A DNA stretch of 64,000 nt from UBA7692 sp964650845 (lineage in GTDB: Bacteria; Bacteroidota; Bacteroidia; Chitinophagales; LD1), in contig CAZYXR010000002.1 in NCBI GenBank assembly GCA_964650845.1, forward strand, positions 1 to 64,000, given 5' to 3'. Under the pieces are notes generated by a model. That model was not told the origin of the DNA. It saw nothing but the letters and a program-made list of their open reading frames with translations, and ran no database searches. Shown piece after piece: positions 62,547-64,000 of the stretch. Made by a program: the position numbers and the translations under genes. Numbering within the stretch: position 1 is the first letter of the stretch; every line of letters begins with the position of its first letter.

Positions 62547-62903
62547 ATGTCACATTTTATTGTAGTCTCAACTACCTCAGTACACCATCGTATTGTGGTG
62601 AGTGATATTATTTACTGCACTGCACAGAACTCAAGTGTACATTTTCACATTCTCAACAAGGATACTGTTGTTGCCTCAAACTCAATTGCTCATTATGCAG
62701 AGGTATTAGAGCAATACGGGTTTGTACGCATTCATCAATCGACACTGCTCAACACCGCGTTCCTTTCTTCCATTTGTAAGAAAGGAGACCGAAATTTTGC
62801 ACTGCTGACTACAGGCGAAAAGCTTGTCGTTGCACGGGGTAAAAAAATGGAGATAGTCAAGATGCTCAAAGACGCGAGTATCGAAAAGAAGCGCTACCCT
62901 TAA
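62547..62903 (+). CDS. LytTR DNA-binding domain protein
   Basis: 118 residues. Nearly the whole protein is a LytTR domain: SDIIYCTAQNSSVHFHIL, ASNSIAHYAEVLEQYGFVRIHQSTLLN and KGDRNFALLTTGEKLVVARGKK. No receiver or membrane domain, so it is a stand-alone DNA-binding regulator. It may control neighbouring element genes (inference). Confidence 0.85.
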   Translation: MSHFIVVSTTSVHHRIVVSDIIYCTAQNSSVHFHILNKDTVVASNSIAHYAEVLEQYGFVRIHQSTLLNTAFLSSICKKGDRNFALLTTGEKLVVARGKKMEIVKMLKDASIEKKRYP

Positions 62904-63051
62904 CTACCCGATTCGGGCATAGAAGTACCATCTGGCGGGTTTACACTACCCAATTCACATTTCGCGTTTGACTAAAAATGAGCAAATAAAATTTGCGCGT
63001 CAAATTCTTTGAAGAAAGACGACACATTTTTTTATTACTCAACAATGCGAA

Positions 63052-63354
63052 ATGAAAAACACAATTCTGACAGTAATCACATTTATCTCCCTCCTTTCAA
63101 CAACAACGCTGCACGCACAGGAAAAGTATGAGTTTGGAGAACTGTATGTAAAAGCAAATGCGGTTATTCTAATTACCAATAAGGACTATGAAAAACTTTC
63201 TCCACCAAAAGGAACCGTAGGGGAGGTATTCGGAATACAATATCTTGATAAACTTACTAGCGAAGGATGGGAAATAATTAACGGAGCCATTATACCAGAT
63301 AACTATGGAAATGTTGGCGCAACCAAGTATTTTTTGAGAAAGAAAAAACAATAA
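63052..63354 (+). CDS. Small secreted hypothetical protein
   Basis: 100 residues with a Sec signal peptide (about 1-22, ending LHAQ). The mature part has LDKLTSEGWEIING, a pattern seen in DUF4177-like small proteins, and ends in basic residues. Function unknown. Confidence 0.6.
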   Translation: MKNTILTVITFISLLSTTTLHAQEKYEFGELYVKANAVILITNKDYEKLSPPKGTVGEVFGIQYLDKLTSEGWEIINGAIIPDNYGNVGATKYFLRKKKQ

Positions 63355-63372
63355 CAAAGTAATCTTTCAATC

Positions 63373-63412
63373 AAAACCTCGGTAGCCGAAAAGAGGATTT
63401 GTAGAGTAGGCA
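63373..63412 (+). repeat. 40-bp leader repeat, copy 1
   Basis: Begins AAAACCTCGGTAGCCGAAAA. 37 of 40 bases match copy 2 at 63771. It sits 17 bases before the lipoprotein start and can fold (CCTC with GAGG, and CGG-TAG-CCG inside). Confidence 0.8.
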
Positions 63413-63429
63413 GAATACAAAAATCCGAT

Positions 63430-63759
63430 ATGAAAAATTCAGTATTTATCTTTTGCGCAGTGATTACACTCTTTTCTTTCAGTTCATGTAAGGAATGTTT
63501 AGAATGTTCTTTGAGCTACTCAAAATGCGGTCGTTGTATAGGCGCTGGAACTTCAAACATTGTTTGCAGAGATACTTCATCATCAGTAACGATTGATCCT
63601 TATGCAGAAGCTGAGGCTGATTGCAAAGCAAATGCTGGACAATGGTCGGTAACTGAACAAGGAGTTGATGTGAAAGAAGTTTGTGAAAATTCTTCTTCAA
63701 AGACACAAAACTCTTCCCTTCCATTAGTAACACTCGGTTACAGCTGTAGTGAAAAGTAA
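63430..63759 (+). CDS. Cys-rich lipoprotein (SCxxCxxC type), larger member
   Basis: 109 residues. A lipoprotein signal ends in FSFSSC (lipobox), followed by KECLECSLSYSKCGRC. The S-C-x-x-C-x-x-C start is the same as in the genes at 6959 and 20985, with further cysteines downstream. The C-terminal YSCSEK resembles the YTCTKK ending of the 20985 protein. Function unknown. Confidence 0.65.
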   Translation: MKNSVFIFCAVITLFSFSSCKECLECSLSYSKCGRCIGAGTSNIVCRDTSSSVTIDPYAEAEADCKANAGQWSVTEQGVDVKEVCENSSSKTQNSSLPLVTLGYSCSEK

Positions 63760-63770
63760 TTCGTTAATAA

Positions 63771-63810
63771 AAAACCTCGGTAGCCGAAAAGAGGAATTAT
63801 AGAGTAAGCA
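63771..63810 (+). repeat. 40-bp leader repeat, copy 2
   Basis: Same element as copy 1 with three changes, 14 bases before the ATG at 63825. The constant placement before starts suggests a shared 5' untranslated element rather than chance. Confidence 0.8.
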
Positions 63811-63824
63811 CAAAATTTTACATC

Positions 63825-64000
63825 ATGAAAAAAGTAATTGTACTCACACTTTCAACCGCTCTATTTTTTATAACCACATACTCACAAGTTACCTACTACA
63901 GGTACTGCGATGCTCCAAACGCACAACAACAGATTACCGATTCCCTAGCCTTAATGTTAGACCTAAACAACGATGGTAGTAATGATGCCAAAGTAGTGGC
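63825..64000 (+). CDS. Secreted protein, N-terminal part (runs off the window)
   Basis: 58 residues visible: a Sec signal peptide (MKKVIVLTLSTALFF, ending near TYSQ) and a mature start YRYCDAPNA with DLNNDGSNDAK, a Ca-binding-like Asp/Asn-rich stretch. Too short to assign. Confidence 0.55.
   Translation, partial: MKKVIVLTLSTALFFITTYSQVTYYRYCDAPNAQQQITDSLALMLDLNNDGSNDAKVV

Larger units (their letters stand above)
60174..64000. mobile_element. Left end of an integrative element inserted at tRNA-Pro (continues past the window)
   Basis: The left boundary is the truncated tRNA-Pro. A Bacteroidota tyrosine recombinase gene starts 155 bases inside, followed by small accessory genes. The right end is outside the window, so the size and the presence of conjugation or phage genes cannot be judged. 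Confidence 0.8.

Noticed and set aside
1..64000. CRISPR arrays, complete insertion sequences and rRNA genes
   Set aside because: No regularly spaced identical repeats, no transposase motifs and no rRNA signatures were seen. The only mobility gene is the tyrosine recombinase at 60375.

Overview
The window comes from a member of the Bacteroidota, probably a draft genome or MAG because there is a run of ten Ns at 15593-15602. The evidence is a short primary sigma factor, an LpxC-FabZ fusion, the short form of adenylate kinase, several secreted proteins ending in type IX secretion (T9SS) sorting domains, and promoters of the TTTG-N19/20-TAnnTTyG class. Base composition is AT-rich throughout and by eye more so between about 27 and 49.6 kb.

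Layout. 0-25.8 kb is mostly core genome: obg, adk, a lipoyl E2 acyltransferase, a DUF1800/DUF1501 secretion pair, ybeY, tRNA-Arg(CCU), a T9SS esterase, pdxH, a metallo-beta-lactamase-fold hydrolase, a VTC-domain/DUF4956 pair, a modular T9SS protein (with the assembly gap), a PLP aminotransferase, gyrB, clpP, a degenerate M16-like/OmpA-like protein, a thioesterase, DoxX, rpoD and a PhnA-domain protein. 49.7-60.2 kb is core again: recQ, manC, an HD hydrolase, lpxD, lpxC-fabZ, a toxin-antitoxin pair and an M23 peptidase.

The accessory heart is about 26-49.6 kb. A long same-strand run (32085-43589) encodes a B12-type radical SAM enzyme, two phytanoyl-CoA-dioxygenase (PhyH) proteins, one different 2-oxoglutarate (2OG) oxygenase-like protein with an HxG in place of HxD, four more PhyH proteins, a radical SAM/SPASM enzyme, a five-haem cytochrome c and a Wzt-like ABC ATPase. 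Around it are a third radical SAM protein (N-terminal twitch/SPASM type), a seventh PhyH protein, an aspartyl-hydroxylase-like protein, three SGNH-hydrolase-like proteins (one broken at a G10 tract), a family 2 glycosyltransferase, a Gfo/Idh/MocA oxidoreductase and a large membrane protein. This looks like a pathway that repeatedly oxidises one product, perhaps a surface glycan or glycolipid exported through an ABC system. Its substrate cannot be read from the sequence, and I see no precursor peptide, permease or polymerase.

At 60.17 kb the 3' part of a tRNA-Pro(UGG) gene, with its terminator, is joined to foreign DNA that begins with a Bacteroidota-type tyrosine recombinase. This marks the left end of an integrative element running off the right edge. 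Its visible cargo is two small hypothetical proteins, a LytTR-domain regulator and secreted or lipoprotein genes, two of which share a 40-bp leader repeat.
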